Assembly: GCA_019916065.1 (NCBI GenBank)
Contig: CM034242.1
Coordinates: 11,352,879-11,416,878, forward strand
Source of the DNA: Vitellaria paradoxa
Lineage: Eukaryota; Streptophyta; Magnoliopsida; Ericales; Sapotaceae
Reading direction: 5' to 3'
DNA: 64,000 bases
Shown here: positions 1 through 10,952 of the stretch, piece by piece
Numbering within the stretch: position 1 is the first letter of the stretch
Layout of the letters: every line of letters begins with the position of its first letter
Program-made: the position numbers and the translations under genes
Notes under the pieces: model-generated
What the model was told of the DNA's origin: nothing
What the model saw: the letters and a program-made list of their open reading frames with translations, nothing else
Databases searched by the model: none

Positions 1-476
1 CAAATGGTGTAGAACAAAAAGTTAGTTACTAAAAATTAATTTTTTTTTTCCTTCTCAAACATTAAAACAAAAAAATATACCGTTTTAGTAGTCAGTTACT
101 TAATTTTTGGGTTTTTCTCTAAACGGACCAAATTTATCTCTTGTATTTTATATTTTTAAATCATGAAGGACAAAATGTCAAATTAATAAAAGTTAAAAAA
201 AACCTAACTTTTTTCTCTTCCTAAAACTTTGTGTGTAGGTGTGCGTGTTTGGAAAGAAAAAAGGGTTTAATTTTTTAGTAATTAATTTTTTAATTTTTTA
301 TTAATTTAATATTTTATCTTTCATAGTTTAAAAAATTTTAAATATAAAAAGACAAATTTAATCATTTCAAATAAAATAATAAAAAAATTGATGTTCTGAC
401 AACTCTTTCCAAACCATACTTAAAGATTCATAACACTTATGCATGGTCTAATTTTGAAATGAATGAAAGCTTCTTA

Positions 477-515
<39 letters not shown>

Positions 516-2271
516 GCCTCCGGAAGAAATGAAAAGAAATTTGGCAACCCAATTGTAGCCAATCTCTAATGATGTGTTTGAATAAAAAAAGGTAAAAAGT
601 AAAGTAATTGTTAAAAAGAAAATAAAAAAAATACAAGACAAGAAATAAAATTTCAAATACATACGCTTCTTTGGAATTGGGTTAGAAAATTAAAGATATC
701 TTTTAATAAACTCATTTTATAATTTAATTTTGTTTCGTTTCTCAAATTTTATAAACTTTTTCTATTAATTTTCTGTCACAACTAATTAGAAAAGTAATTT
801 AAAATTTATTTTCCTTAATAAATTCATGAGACCAAAAAATAAGGAAGATGAATTAGTCATGATCTGATCGATACTAGCAGCCTACCCATACACGAAACAT
901 TACGGTGCGTTTAAGTGAAATAAATAATTTTTTTTTTAATAGAAAGAATGGGAAGAAAGTAGCTATGAGAGAGAGTAGGATATAATAGTAATATAGTATA
1001 TATTTGAAGGCTATTTTGAAAGCTGAAAAGTTTCGTCAAATTAATTTTAATATTGAAACAAATTTTGATATTTATTTTATATAATAATTTAGATAGGGTT
1101 GTAAATGGATGGCCGTTCACTAACTTATTCGCAAATGAGATTTATTAGTTTATGTTTGTTCACTAAGTTAAAAGAACAAACCTTAAACGTAATTTTTAAA
1201 CTTAATAAATAAACTAGTCGAAATCAAATAAAATTAAGTTTGACTCGAAAAAATTTTCAAATAAACTCATATAAATATTCGTGAATAAAGTCATTTATAA
1301 TTCGTAAATAATTTCGTTTAGATGTTATGAGATAAGCTTATTTATAATTAATGAAAAATCTCATTTAAATGTTCACGAACAAATTCACAAAAACACTCTT
1401 TTACTATTTATGAAAAATATTTAAAAGTGAAAGATTAAAATATGTTAATTTAAACTTTATTTGTGAAGTTAAAAAATATAACTTATTTATTTGTTGAGTT
1501 TGTTTTTAATAAGCTTATAAGCAAACTAGTCAAAAATTTCATGAGCGGCCTCAATGAAAAAAAAAATTATAAATAAGTTTGATAAAAACTCGCAAGTAAA
1601 TTCACTAAAAATTTCTAAACAGAGTTAGTAAAAACTTGCAATTATAGGTTTGTTTGTTGTGATCAAGTTGAATTCAAACTTTAGCGACTTGACATTGAAC
1701 ACAAGATTCTGAACTTGAATTTGCCAAAAAAACTAACAAACAAATTTAAATATAAAAATTTTTAAACATAATAAAAACTCTCAAGCCCGAATTTACTAAA
1801 AATATTAATAACTAAATTTGAACAACCTAATGCCTAACTTGATTTATTTGTGGCTCTAAAGATAACACCAAACCGATAATTACGATTTTTTTTTTTTTTT
1901 TCAGAATTAAGAATGATCATGGGAAGGACGAACTCCAACCTTGAAAATTTTTTGAATTTTTTGGGTAAAATATTACCAAATATTAATATTGGTTGGATAA
2001 GTTGGAAACATCAAATAAATTAATGTATCAGTCTTGAAAATATATACAAGGACCATCATTTGATATTATGGTCATTATCCCTCAACATCCTAAATTCTAA
2101 AGTGATGTTGAATTTCAAAGAAAATTGTCCCACTTCATCATTCTAATTGTGATTCTCCTTTGAGACTTACAGGTAGCTAGTTTAGGCTAATGCTCTTGAT
2201 AATTATTTTAATATTATATTAAATTTTATTAAAAAAATGAAAGAAGAGGCATCGACAGGAAAAAAAAAATT
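1..2271. other. AT-rich intergenic DNA without a gene
   Basis: No coding region can be supported here. The stretch contains a (TA)n tract at about 480-511. From about 1105 to 1810 there is an AT-rich repeat built of variants of 'gttcacgaac' and 'aaataagttt', a type of degenerate dispersed repeat common in plant intergenic DNA. The first 250 bases resemble parts of the first P450 intron (about 11.9-12.1 kb) and of 16.8-16.95 kb, so they are probably a copy of the same dispersed element. The short open frames present are AT-driven and have no recognisable protein content. Confidence 0.6.
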
Positions 2272-2862
2272 AATACCATATTTGGATCATGAATTTATGA
2301 AGCAGAAGAAAAATTAAAAGAAGATAAAATTTATAATTTGTATAATTTTTGTTAAATTAACCAAGTAAAAGTTAAATTTTATTGATAAATATTTATTTAT
2401 TTTAATTCTATTTATAAAAAGTAAAATAAATTTGACTTTTCACTTTATTTTACATTTATATTATTTTGAGGGTGTTTGGAAGTTAAAAAAAAACTTAAGT
2501 TTTGGTAGTTTTTTGGTGTTTTTTTTTTGCACTTTTTTGTGTGTTTGGTTGAACTAAGTAGAATTTTTAGTATTTTTTTAGTAACTTTTGGGTGTTTGAT
2601 AAATTTTTTACTGTAGCAAAGGAAAAAAGTTGTAATTTTTGGATGTTTGGTATGTTTTTTACTGTAGCAAATCAAAAAAGATGTAATGATGGAGTGGTAC
2701 TTTTTACTATAGCAAATAAAAAAAGTGGCCAAATTTGTGATTTTGCCAAACACACAAAAATCAACTTTTTGTATTTTTTTGCTAATTTTTGAGTTGCCAA
2801 ACACCCCATTTCTTTCACTCATCTTTTTCCTTCAGAAATTCATATTTTAAACATAACTTAAA
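2272..2862. mobile_element. Inverted-repeat element interrupted by a second element
   Basis: The left end (about 2272-2300, atatttggatcatgaattta) and right end (about 2838-2862, aattcatattttaaacataa) are imperfect inverted repeats. They match the ends of the element at 19022-19280, and the interior (the aagtaaaagttaaatt segment and what follows) matches too. Compared with that copy, this one is interrupted by about 340 bp at 2469-2807, which is itself bounded by gggtgtttgg and ccaaacaccc. The sequence therefore shows a nested pair of non-autonomous DNA elements. The outer boundaries are approximate. Confidence 0.55.
2469..2807. mobile_element. MITE-like element nested in an older element
   Basis: It is bounded by gggtgtttgg on the left and ccaaacaccc on the right, a terminal inverted repeat of at least 10 bp. 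The interior is T-rich with several copies of 'actgtagcaaa'. The flanks show ATTTT before and ATTTC after, so a short target duplication is possible but not proven. A related element with the same layout (many 'ttttagtaactttt' units and gcgtttgg/ccaaacgc ends) lies at 62746-63068. No coding capacity. The insertion is inferred because the flanking sequence is continuous in the related copy at 19022-19280. Confidence 0.6.
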
Positions 2863-2890
2863 ATTTTTTGGCATAGAAAAATAACAATTA

Positions 2891-3285
2891 GGCGACGTTT
2901 GTTTTCAGGATTAAAACTTGGGATTGAATTGTATATCCGTGAAACTCACTCTAATCCCATGTTTGATTAGAAAAAGTGGGAGGGAATTATTAGTATCACA
3001 GAACTGCTTATACCCCAAAAATGGGGTTTAAGCAATATTATAGGGGGTGTAGTATTACTTATACCTCATATGTAGATTTATTTCCTGCCAAAATCTAAAT
3101 GCTCAAGACTATTTCCTTTCATATCACATATCAAATTACATCTTTTATCCCATATTATATTCTACCAATCAAACACTTAAAAAATAATCTTATATAAAAA
3201 AATAATTTTATATTATATTTAATCTTATATATTATTTTATGATATTATTTATATCTTATCATCCACTCTCTCGATCAAACATACC
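2891..3285. mobile_element. Tourist-like MITE with TTA target duplication
   Basis: This 395-bp element runs from ggcgacgtttg to caaacatacc, an imperfect terminal inverted repeat, and is flanked on both sides by TTA (2888-2890 and 3286-3288). A TTA duplication with a 'gtttg' type terminus is characteristic of PIF/Harbinger-derived (Tourist-like) MITEs. The body is related in inverted orientation to 62263-62640 and to 13470-13812, making a family of at least three copies in this window. Confidence 0.7.
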
Positions 3286-3523
3286 TTAATGTTAATAAAA
3301 GTTAGACCGGAGACAGTCGACTACTCCGGCTTCTGGGTTTTAATTTTTAAGCCGCACTAGACCGCTCCGGATCAATCAAGAGACCAAAAGTCAATACCCA
3401 TTTGAACCGATTTAGGCTTCGAATCGCTTGTTGCTGATGATCGCAAGGCAGAAGAGAGAATGACAGTTGAATTGTTGGACGATCGTTGTTCCTTCACAAG
3501 GTATCTCTTTCATTACCTAGCTT

Positions 3524-3731
3524 TAGGGGTGGTAAAATCGACCAAAATTCATCAACTCGCCCAATTAAATTTATAATAAATGGGTTTGAGTTTTATTATT
3601 TTACTAATTAGGTTATAATTGGATAACTTATAAAATACCCATTTATAAACGAGTACAATTAGGTTGTGAAACGGGACTCGTTAAAAGACTCATTTAAATT
3701 AAAAAAATTAGTTTAATCCTCCTCTTTACGC

Positions 3732-3770
<39 letters not shown>

Positions 3771-4549
3771 GAGAGAAAGAGCGCGCGCACACACACACAC
3801 AAAACACGCACATACGCTTGCGCGCGCGCGCACGTATATACACGTGCGCGCGCGCACGTGCATACAAACACACCCACACACACGCGAGCACACGCACACG
3901 CACGTGCGCTCGCGCGCACACACTCCCACACACCCAAGCGCATACACGTGCGCACCCATCCACACGTGCATGCACACACGCGCACGCGAGCTCACACGCA
4001 CACACACCCACGCGCATACACGCGCGCACCCACCCACACGTGCATGCACACACGCGCACGCGAGCGCACACGCACACACACGCACGCGCACCCGCACACA
4101 CACCTACACACGTTCGCACGCGCGTGCGTATATGTGCACACAAACTCGAGCTTGCGCACACACACACACCCACACCCATACCTACAGAGAGAGAGAGAGT
4201 TGTTGATTTAAAATTGAATAAAAAATAAATCGATTCGTATAAATTCAAAATTAACTGAAAATTGTAAATATAATATTTAATATTATATAATATGTATAAT
4301 ATTATATTAATTAAAATAAATATTGATGTATTTATATATATACGAAATAAATTTTTAATTTTTTTTTTTAAAAGTAAGTTAGGTTATAAGTAAATGGATT
4401 GTGATATGGGTTTATAAGTTTGTAATAACTCGTATTCAACCCATTCATATCTAACCCGCCTTTTAAATGGGTGAGTTTGGATTGCACTCATTTAACCTCC
4501 AACCCATTTAAACCTATCACTTACTCGTTCATTTTGCCACTCCCACCTA
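3524..4549. mobile_element. hAT-like non-autonomous element containing a microsatellite
   Basis: The left end reads taggggtggtaaaat. The right end is the imperfect inverse, attttgcca followed by ctcccaccta. This matches the general form of plant hAT termini (TAGGGNTGNCAAA, established knowledge). Both arms carry repeated 'aacccatt/aatgggtt' units pointing in opposite directions, as in the element at 54774-55840. No clean 8-bp target duplication was found, so it is old or the ends are a few bases off. The centre is occupied by the microsatellite at 3734-4199. Confidence 0.45.
3734..4199. repeat. Compound microsatellite: (CT)n, then ACAC/CGCG tract, then (GA)n
   Basis: About 35 bases of (CT)n are followed, from about 3785 to 4180, by nearly pure alternating pyrimidine-purine sequence made of CA/AC, CG/GC and some TA steps, with several CGCGCG runs. 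A short (GA)n ends the block. All six reading frames stay open for long distances because the repeat lacks stop codons; the predicted Arg/Ala/His/Thr or Cys/Val-rich peptides are artefacts. Within the tract, blocks such as the one near 3910-3985 recur near 3975-4055, which points to internal tandem duplication. Alternating CA/CG tracts of this length are the classic substrate for left-handed Z-DNA. Confidence 0.9.
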
Positions 4550-5399
4550 ACTTGCACGCAATGTATTTCTATGTATTGATGATCTTCATGCTGTCTCAGA
4601 TTGTATTTATCATCGTTTATTGAACTGTTTGAGGGTTTAATTTGAACTATTCGTGTGTTGAAAACGTTAGATGAAATAAAGCATGTATCCTGAGAACGCA
4701 CAGTTATTGTTAAGCACTTACGTGTACATAATTTTTTTTTGTTTAATCGAGGCAAGAGTAGGCAATGTTTGACAAAATTATTGATTTTATGTGGAACTAT
4801 ATTTAATAATTACTGATACTAGGAATAGAATCTTCATTTTTAGTACTCTCTGTTGGAGCTACGGAGGATCTTACTGCAATTTCTTACTTTCGCAGAGATA
4901 ACATACACAGACACACACACACATATATGTTGTATACCTCTAGTGACATATGATAGCAGTATTAATTTATACATCAATAGATAAATTCATTCCGGGCATG
5001 TGCAGACTCCTTGTTGAATTTGAATTACTTTATTGAGTCTTCTCTAACCAAATGAATCGTTGCTAGTGGCTTCACTAGGCGAAGTGACAGCTGTAATTGC
5101 AATGGACGAAGCTTCATTTTGTTGTTTCATAGTGGTGTTTCCTCCTTGTTTTATTTTTAATTGTCCTCATTCCGATTTCCAGATTAGCTATAATTAACCA
5201 TCAAGATTAATGGGGCCATTGAATCCTAATGGGAGCATTGTGTATCAACTATTTTTTAGGTGCATAGATGTTTGGTTATCGTTTATTTGTGGTACAGCTG
5301 TTTTTCCTTTTTTAGTTTTCGCTTTTTCGTCCCTTTTTTGTCCCTCTTTCCTTGATTAACAGAAATGTTTTTGGATAATTCTTAAATGTTTTTGAATTT
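4550..5399. other. Intergenic DNA, nothing recognised
   Basis: No supported gene. It contains a short (AC)n around 4909-4921. Base composition is less extreme than in the neighbouring repeats. Some segments (for example 4985-5140) look like former unique sequence, but no open frame of useful length or recognisable protein content is present. Confidence 0.5.
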
Positions 5400-6600
5400 T
5401 TTTTTGGTAAGTGTTGTGTGAGGCCCGCATAGTGAGTAATCTTTGGTGGGATAGGTTTGGTAGAGTTCAACTTGATTTGGAGGTGGATATGGAGTTGTTG
5501 GATAAGCCATTTTTGGAAGTTATGGAAGAATTGAAAATTTTGAACGGGGGAATGATGAAGTATGAATCTGGGTCTAGATAAGATTACCATGACTTTCTTT
5601 TAGCAGTCTTGAGAGTGGTTCAGGAGGATTGGTTTTTAGTATTGAATATGTTCATGGGGTGACTGAGAAGCTTGATTAGAGTCACACTAAACTAATTTAG
5701 AAACTAAGGCCGGCAAATAGTGTAGGTCTACATTGCACAAAAGATGGTGCTCACGAGTCAGGTCTAATTTGGTTTATTTTTTCCGATGTTCGTTTGCCAC
5801 ATTTGTCTCATTGTGGGCGCCCTCATAGTGATAGGCCTTCCATCCTGTCTTATTCTCTTGCACATTCTGTACATATGCTTGATGCTGTTCAGGAATCATG
5901 TTATATTCACAGGAATGATGGTGTTGAAATCTCTAGTGACTTAGGCCTTAACTTCGCTGCTGAATTGATCCTATTTGATCTCCTCGATTGATGTTTTTAG
6001 GAAAGTTGTGTGGAAGCTGCTATATGATGGATGAATCATTTAGAATTGGGATTGCTGGAGATCTTGTCGAACAGCTTGCAGATGACAATGACAAGGTCAA
6101 GAAAAAGACTTGGAGATCCAAAACTACGATACCAAGGGACGCTGGACAGTCCCAAAATAAGGTACATTAGAAGCAGATTTCTGATGATTTTGAAACACCC
6201 AAAGGGGCTTATTCTAAAATAAGCAGATTTCTTGGGTTCAGCCTCCATTATTCCTGCCAGTTCCCCCTCCTCCGGAGACTTCTAGCGCGGAGTTGGATGC
6301 CATCCATTCTGCCATTCAAGAAAGTCAGAGTTTTAGAGAGGTTGAAGGAGGAGGTGGTGCAGGAAGTAGCACAGAAAGCCTAGGATCTCCATGAGAAGGA
6401 GTTCAATCTTCCGCACAAGAAGCCTCCAGCTTTTTGATGGAGAAAGATGCTTGCTTTGAGTGCTACAAGAACATATCAAGGACCCACCCAAATGTGCTGA
6501 TGCAGTGATGCGGTCAACATTTCTGCAGATTGTATTTGCAGAGATAGACTGCAAGCTAGTGAGTTTAGATCGGTAGGCTACCTGAAGGAACACTTGGACT
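5400..6600 (+). pseudogene. Decayed protein-coding relic with CHCH-like end (tentative)
   Basis: Several short frames on the + strand read like ordinary soluble protein but are broken by stops and frameshifts. Clear pieces are LDAVQESCYIHRNDGVEISS (near 5880-5940), PPPPETSSAELDAIHSAIQE (about 6264-6323), then after a frame change RLKEEVVQEVAQKA followed by a stop and DLHEKEF (about 6336-6400), and in another frame FLMEKDACFECYK continuing after a shift as DPPKCADAV (about 6430-6510). The Glu-rich helix followed by spaced cysteines resembles small plant Cys-rich (CHCH-like) proteins, but this is recognition from memory and not secure. Codon-like composition distinguishes it from the AT-rich surroundings. 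It cannot make a protein as it stands. Confidence 0.4.
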
Positions 6601-9164
6601 CTACTACACCAAGTGTGAACAAGCTAATTGGTTGTTTGAGAGGACACTGGGATTTTTAAGATGCTAATGCAATAAACGAAAACTGTTGTTCCTGTTGTGC
6701 TCTTCTGGGGAAAAAAATGTCAGAACTATGTGCTTAATGACAGATGTAAGCCAAATGGGGTTTCGTTCACTGAGGTGGAGTGACCAAAAGCAACAAAAAA
6801 CAACGAAAAATGTGTTTTCAGTAATTTTTTGGCGTTTGACACCCAGCCACCAAGTCATGTTTTTCAAAGATGAATAATGAAACTCTTTGACTTTTGTATC
6901 AATTTTTTGGAGAGAAAAATTGTCCAAACGATTTTTTTTGGATCCGTTAGAACAGGTTTATGTCAGAGCTTGAGCTTATTAAAAGTAGTCGAAAAGTTTT
7001 TGAGATTTGTAGAAATGTATTGGGGTTTGTGAAACGTTATTGGGATTTATAAAATATTTATTGAGATTTGTAAAAAATTGCTGGAATAAATAAATATATA
7101 TAAATTTATAAAAATTTTACGAAGTACTAAGAGTGCAAAATGTGTTAAAAAATTTTAGAGATTTTTAAAGTTTTTCAGCTATTATTATCGCACCAAACAC
7201 CCTGAATATTTTCAGTCATACGAGCTAATTGTTGCCAAACATGGCTTTAGCTGCAATTTCTTCTCATGGGTACAATTCGTATCCGCTACCCAGATTCCTC
7301 TTATTGTGTACAGCCTTTCTGCATTAAAACGTCATTCTACAGCCTTTCTCCTATTTTAAAAAAATTCTTTTGGAATAATTTCACGTAATAGATTTTTTTT
7401 GACTGAATGAATCAGAAAACATATGTTCAAAATATATTATGATTACTATCTTTGATGTATGCTTCGAGCAAAATTTTTTAAATGAGAACCAACCAAACGA
7501 GTCCATTCATTTCTGTTTCTTTTCCTTTTTGCTTTATTTTTATTTTTAAGAGAATTGCCGACGGCCGACAGCTATTTTTAAGAGAATTGCCGACGCCCGA
7601 CAGCTTGGATTTGGCGAAGTGTTTTGGTCATGAAGAAGTGATTTGTACCTTGCACACTCAGCTTTGTTGCGTGTGGAAACCCATATGGAAATTGACTGCA
7701 GCTACCAAGTGATTGTTGAAAACTTCTATGCATAATGATGCTTAAAGAAAGTAGAACTGCCTTTTAGTTTCTGTTTCTCCGCGTTATAATTAAAACCCCC
7801 GACACTAACATCCCATTCAAATCTAATCCCAACATTTAGAAGATTCTCTTATTAGATCAAACATTTCTTAATATACATATATACTGGTGGCTCTAGAAAT
7901 TTTAAATGATGGGATCATAGCTTTCGGCTATAATTAATATACGCTATCTTCCTTGCACTTCGTTTCAAAGTTTCGTCGGTTGCCGCGTTCCTGGGTTGGT
8001 TGTGACTAAGATCCGGCCAAAAAACAAATTCAAGATAAAATAATTATTTTGCTTAGTTATTAAATAATATAAAATAATATTTTTATTAACTTGTTGGAAG
8101 TTCGAAATATGAATTTGGTGGAAAAAAAAAGACCTAGGGGTAAAATAATCTTTTACGGCCTAAGTTTAGATCTAGCTCGAAAATAATGTTAAGAAGTAAA
8201 ATTGTCATTTTACAGCCAACGGATTAATTAAGAAAAATTTTATATTACAAAATAGTTGCTTGTTTTTTATTTTTATTTTTTTTTAAGTTTTTGGATTATA
8301 TTTTAATTGTAATTGAATAGTTATTCCATCACTTAAATTATGGAGTATCTTTTTTCACTTATATATGTGGAAATAACTATTCTCATAAAATAATATTTCA
8401 ACTTAATTTTTTAATATCAAACATAGGAATAAGTTAAAGTGGAAATAAATTTCATTTCATTTGTACGTGCCAAATATAGTCTTAGAAGCCCCAAAGTTAG
8501 AATTAAGATCAAATAATAGGAAAATTGAAGAAGAACCGATTTGGGATAAGTTTTTCGATAATAAGAAAACTGCACGAATTATAAGATTGTAAATTTTACA
8601 GATTGTACTAGCTTTTTTTTTTTTTTTTTCTCACTCCCAAGCACATTTTTACTATATTCATGAAAGCACATGGTACCAGAGAAGTAACTATGATTTACGT
8701 TATTATGTAATGCATGTGATTTTAACTGCTTGGATTATGAGAGATGATATATATATAAATGGATCGATGAACTGATATTTGTTCCTTCCCCCCACATATG
8801 CATCCAAAAGAGCTGCTTGATTTGCTAGCTAAAATCCCAAGGGGCACACATAGCCCCACGGATGTTCATTATTATTTTCTGTCTAAATAAAGATGGAGGT
8901 AACCCTCCTTAATTCCTCCTCGCGAATGTGCATCCTTCCAAATTTTTTAAATAAATAAAGATATATATTTAAGATTTTATGTGTTCATTTTTTTTTATTT
9001 TGTTTTTTTCTTAAGAATGAAAATTAGAATTTTTATTTTTTTTTTCAAAAAAAAAATCCAAATACACCGTTGAAGAAAAATATTGTTTTGGAATATATAA
9101 CAAAAATTCGGAAAGAATTGATCCACCATGTGCCAGCAATTGCCCGCTGAAGGGAAGCAGTGAG
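6601..9164. other. Intergenic DNA with a short tandem duplication
   Basis: No gene is supported. At 7541-7604 a 32-bp unit starting tatttttaagagaattgccg is present twice in a row with one difference. A 76-codon open frame over it (7482-7712) has no recognised content. Around 6940-7205 there are several 'gggatttgtaaa' variants and a caccaaacaccc end that suggest a degraded MITE. Confidence 0.45.
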
Positions 9165-9627
9165 TGATGTGCACACGGCTTGTGTCATGAGACCCATGTA
9201 ATCTTGCGAGTTGGAGGTACGTTGTTATCGGCGTTGTATAGAGTTCTCTCTATGTTACCCATCATGTACAAACTTGCTTGGTGTATGCATGCAGTGAATC
9301 GGTGTGCACATGCCATCTGTCATGACGTATGTGATCTTATCTCTCGATATTATTTCATGTATAGGGTTATCTTTATGTTGTTGTCACCCATCATGCACAA
9401 ACTTGGCCTGGTGAATGCATGCAGTGAATCGGCGTGCACATGCCATCTGTCATGACGCATGTGATCTTATCTCTCGATATTATTTCATATAGGGGGTTAT
9501 CATCTTTATGTTGTTGTCACCCATCATGTACAAACTTGGCCTGGTGAATGCATGCAGTGAATCGGTGTGCACATGCCATCTGTTATGACGTATGTGATCT
9601 TGCCTCTCGGTATTATTTCATAATAAC
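9165..9627. repeat. Minisatellite, period about 130 bp, roughly 3.5 copies
   Basis: The segment gcagtgaatcggtgtgcaca recurs with its start at 9291, 9421 and 9554, giving periods of 130 and 133 bp. A more diverged copy begins near 9168 and the last copy ends near 9627. Each unit contains catgccatctgtcatgacg, gatcttatctctcg and cacccatcatg. The units contain several ATGCAT/GCATGC steps and few long A/T runs, unlike the surroundings. No protein is likely: the 91-codon open frame (9180-9455) simply runs through the repeats. Confidence 0.85.
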
Positions 9628-9907
9628 CTACATGGTCCATCCCCAATAAAACTCCAACTCACAACTAATTAATTCTAGAGATGGATGAATTCTATTCATT
9701 GGATTATTCTGCGATCATAATAGAAATAAGTCATGCATCGCACGGGTACGTGGACATTTATTTTTAATTAATTTAAAAATTATATTATATTAATTAAAAT
9801 AAAAATTATAATAAACATAAAAAATATTTACGTCATATTTATATGTCAATAAAATGAGCAAAAGATAGATAAAAACACTCATATATCAACGGTACGTATA
9901 ATAAAAA

Positions 9908-9943
<36 letters not shown>

Positions 9944-10468
9944 GAAAACCTCTCAATATCGATTGATATTTAGTGGGCTAATAATTCACAATCACGATAT
10001 AAGTTTCTAAATAAATCGTTTTAAAAATAAGTTATTATCATAGTTTTTCCCACATTATTTACCTTTTAAATTAAGTCTAAATACTTAATCACATACTAAC
10101 AAAATTAGAGACAGATCTAAAATTTGAATTTTATCTGAATTGAACAACAGATTTAAAAACAAAGTATTTATTAAAATTCAAAAGCCTCGGCATACATATT
10201 TATTAAAATTTTAGATTATAATTTTCCTCTAAACCACGGCAATGCTACTTTCACCACTCAATTTTATCTCGCACCCCTACCACTCACATTTTACCGTTAA
10301 TTTACTTAATTTTATCTCGCACTCCTACCACTCACATTTTATCGTTAATTTTTAAATAAAAAATAACATTTTACGATTATAATAATTTTAGGTGAAATAC
10401 ACTCATAACTACAAATAGTTCGTAATTATCAGTACAAAATAGGAGAAGCGGTGATCGGTATGCGATAA
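9628..10468. other. AT-rich spacer with (ATT)n microsatellite
   Basis: An ATT microsatellite lies at about 9908-9942. Near 10249-10355 a phrase containing tttatctcgcac and cctaccactcacattttac is present twice in tandem (period about 55 bp). No gene is seen. Confidence 0.6.
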
Positions 10469-10605
10469 ATGAGTGGTGGGGTTAGCAATTTTGAAGGAAA
10501 CCAACCTACAGTGGGAATGATATCTGACTACTTCCCATTTGGGTCAGGCCGAAGAATTTGTGCAGGGACTGCAATGGCTGAGAGGGTTGTAAATCTGAAA
10601 CCTCC
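10469..10605 (+). pseudogene. Cytochrome P450 heme-loop relic (CYP706-like)
   Basis: The + strand frame reads SDYFPFGSGRRICAGTAMAE at about 10525-10584, an intact P450 heme-binding loop FxxGxRxCxG with the following L-helix start. It corresponds to FSYFPFGSGRRMCAGIALAE of the gene that begins about 350 bp downstream. Nothing else of a P450 is recognisable: upstream residues do not match, and after AERVV the frame runs into a poly-A tract and stops at 10673-10675. It is a fragment left by a third P450 copy. The sequence is not part of the downstream gene, whose own heme loop lies in its second exon. Confidence 0.75.
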
Positions 10606-10710
10606 TCCTGGTTTAAAAAAAAAAAAAAAACTTAATTTCAATGCTTTGTCAAACCATATATTTGTACTTAATTAAGGTAAAACCCAAGTATATATATACG
10701 TTTATTTCTT

Positions 10711-10718
10711 TATAAATA
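10711..10718 (+). promoter_or_regulatory. Possible TATA box of the first CYP706 gene
   Basis: The sequence tataaata lies about 240 bp upstream of the ATG at 10953 in an otherwise AT-rich leader region. It fits the TATA consensus, but AT-rich DNA produces such matches by chance and no transcript evidence is available. If it is used, the leader would contain upstream ATGs (for example near 10742). Confidence 0.35.
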
Positions 10719-10952
10719 AAGGTAAATCGCCGAATTAATTACATGGGATCAGTTTTATCTTGCTTCTCAGTCCAATCCTCGATCGATCTACATGACAACC
10801 ATAATTCTTATTGTAACTCAATGCATGCCATCAATTCTTCATTTATTAGTCTATCTTCAAGTAACTGATAACCCCGTTACTTTTGACAAATTCAGTGAGC
10901 ACAAAACCATCAGAAAATGCACCTTTGATGCTATTAAGGATGTTCATGCACA

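Noticed and set aside
3460..3500. Short possible exon MTVELLDDRCSFTR with GT donor
   Set aside because: Only 14 codons and no demonstrable partner exon; the link with the relic at 5.4-6.6 kb is guesswork.
3694..4248. Open frames of 117-184 codons on both strands over the CA/CG tract
   Set aside because: The tract lacks stop codons in any frame because of its composition; the peptides are simple Cys/Val/Arg or His/Thr/Ala repeats without domain character.
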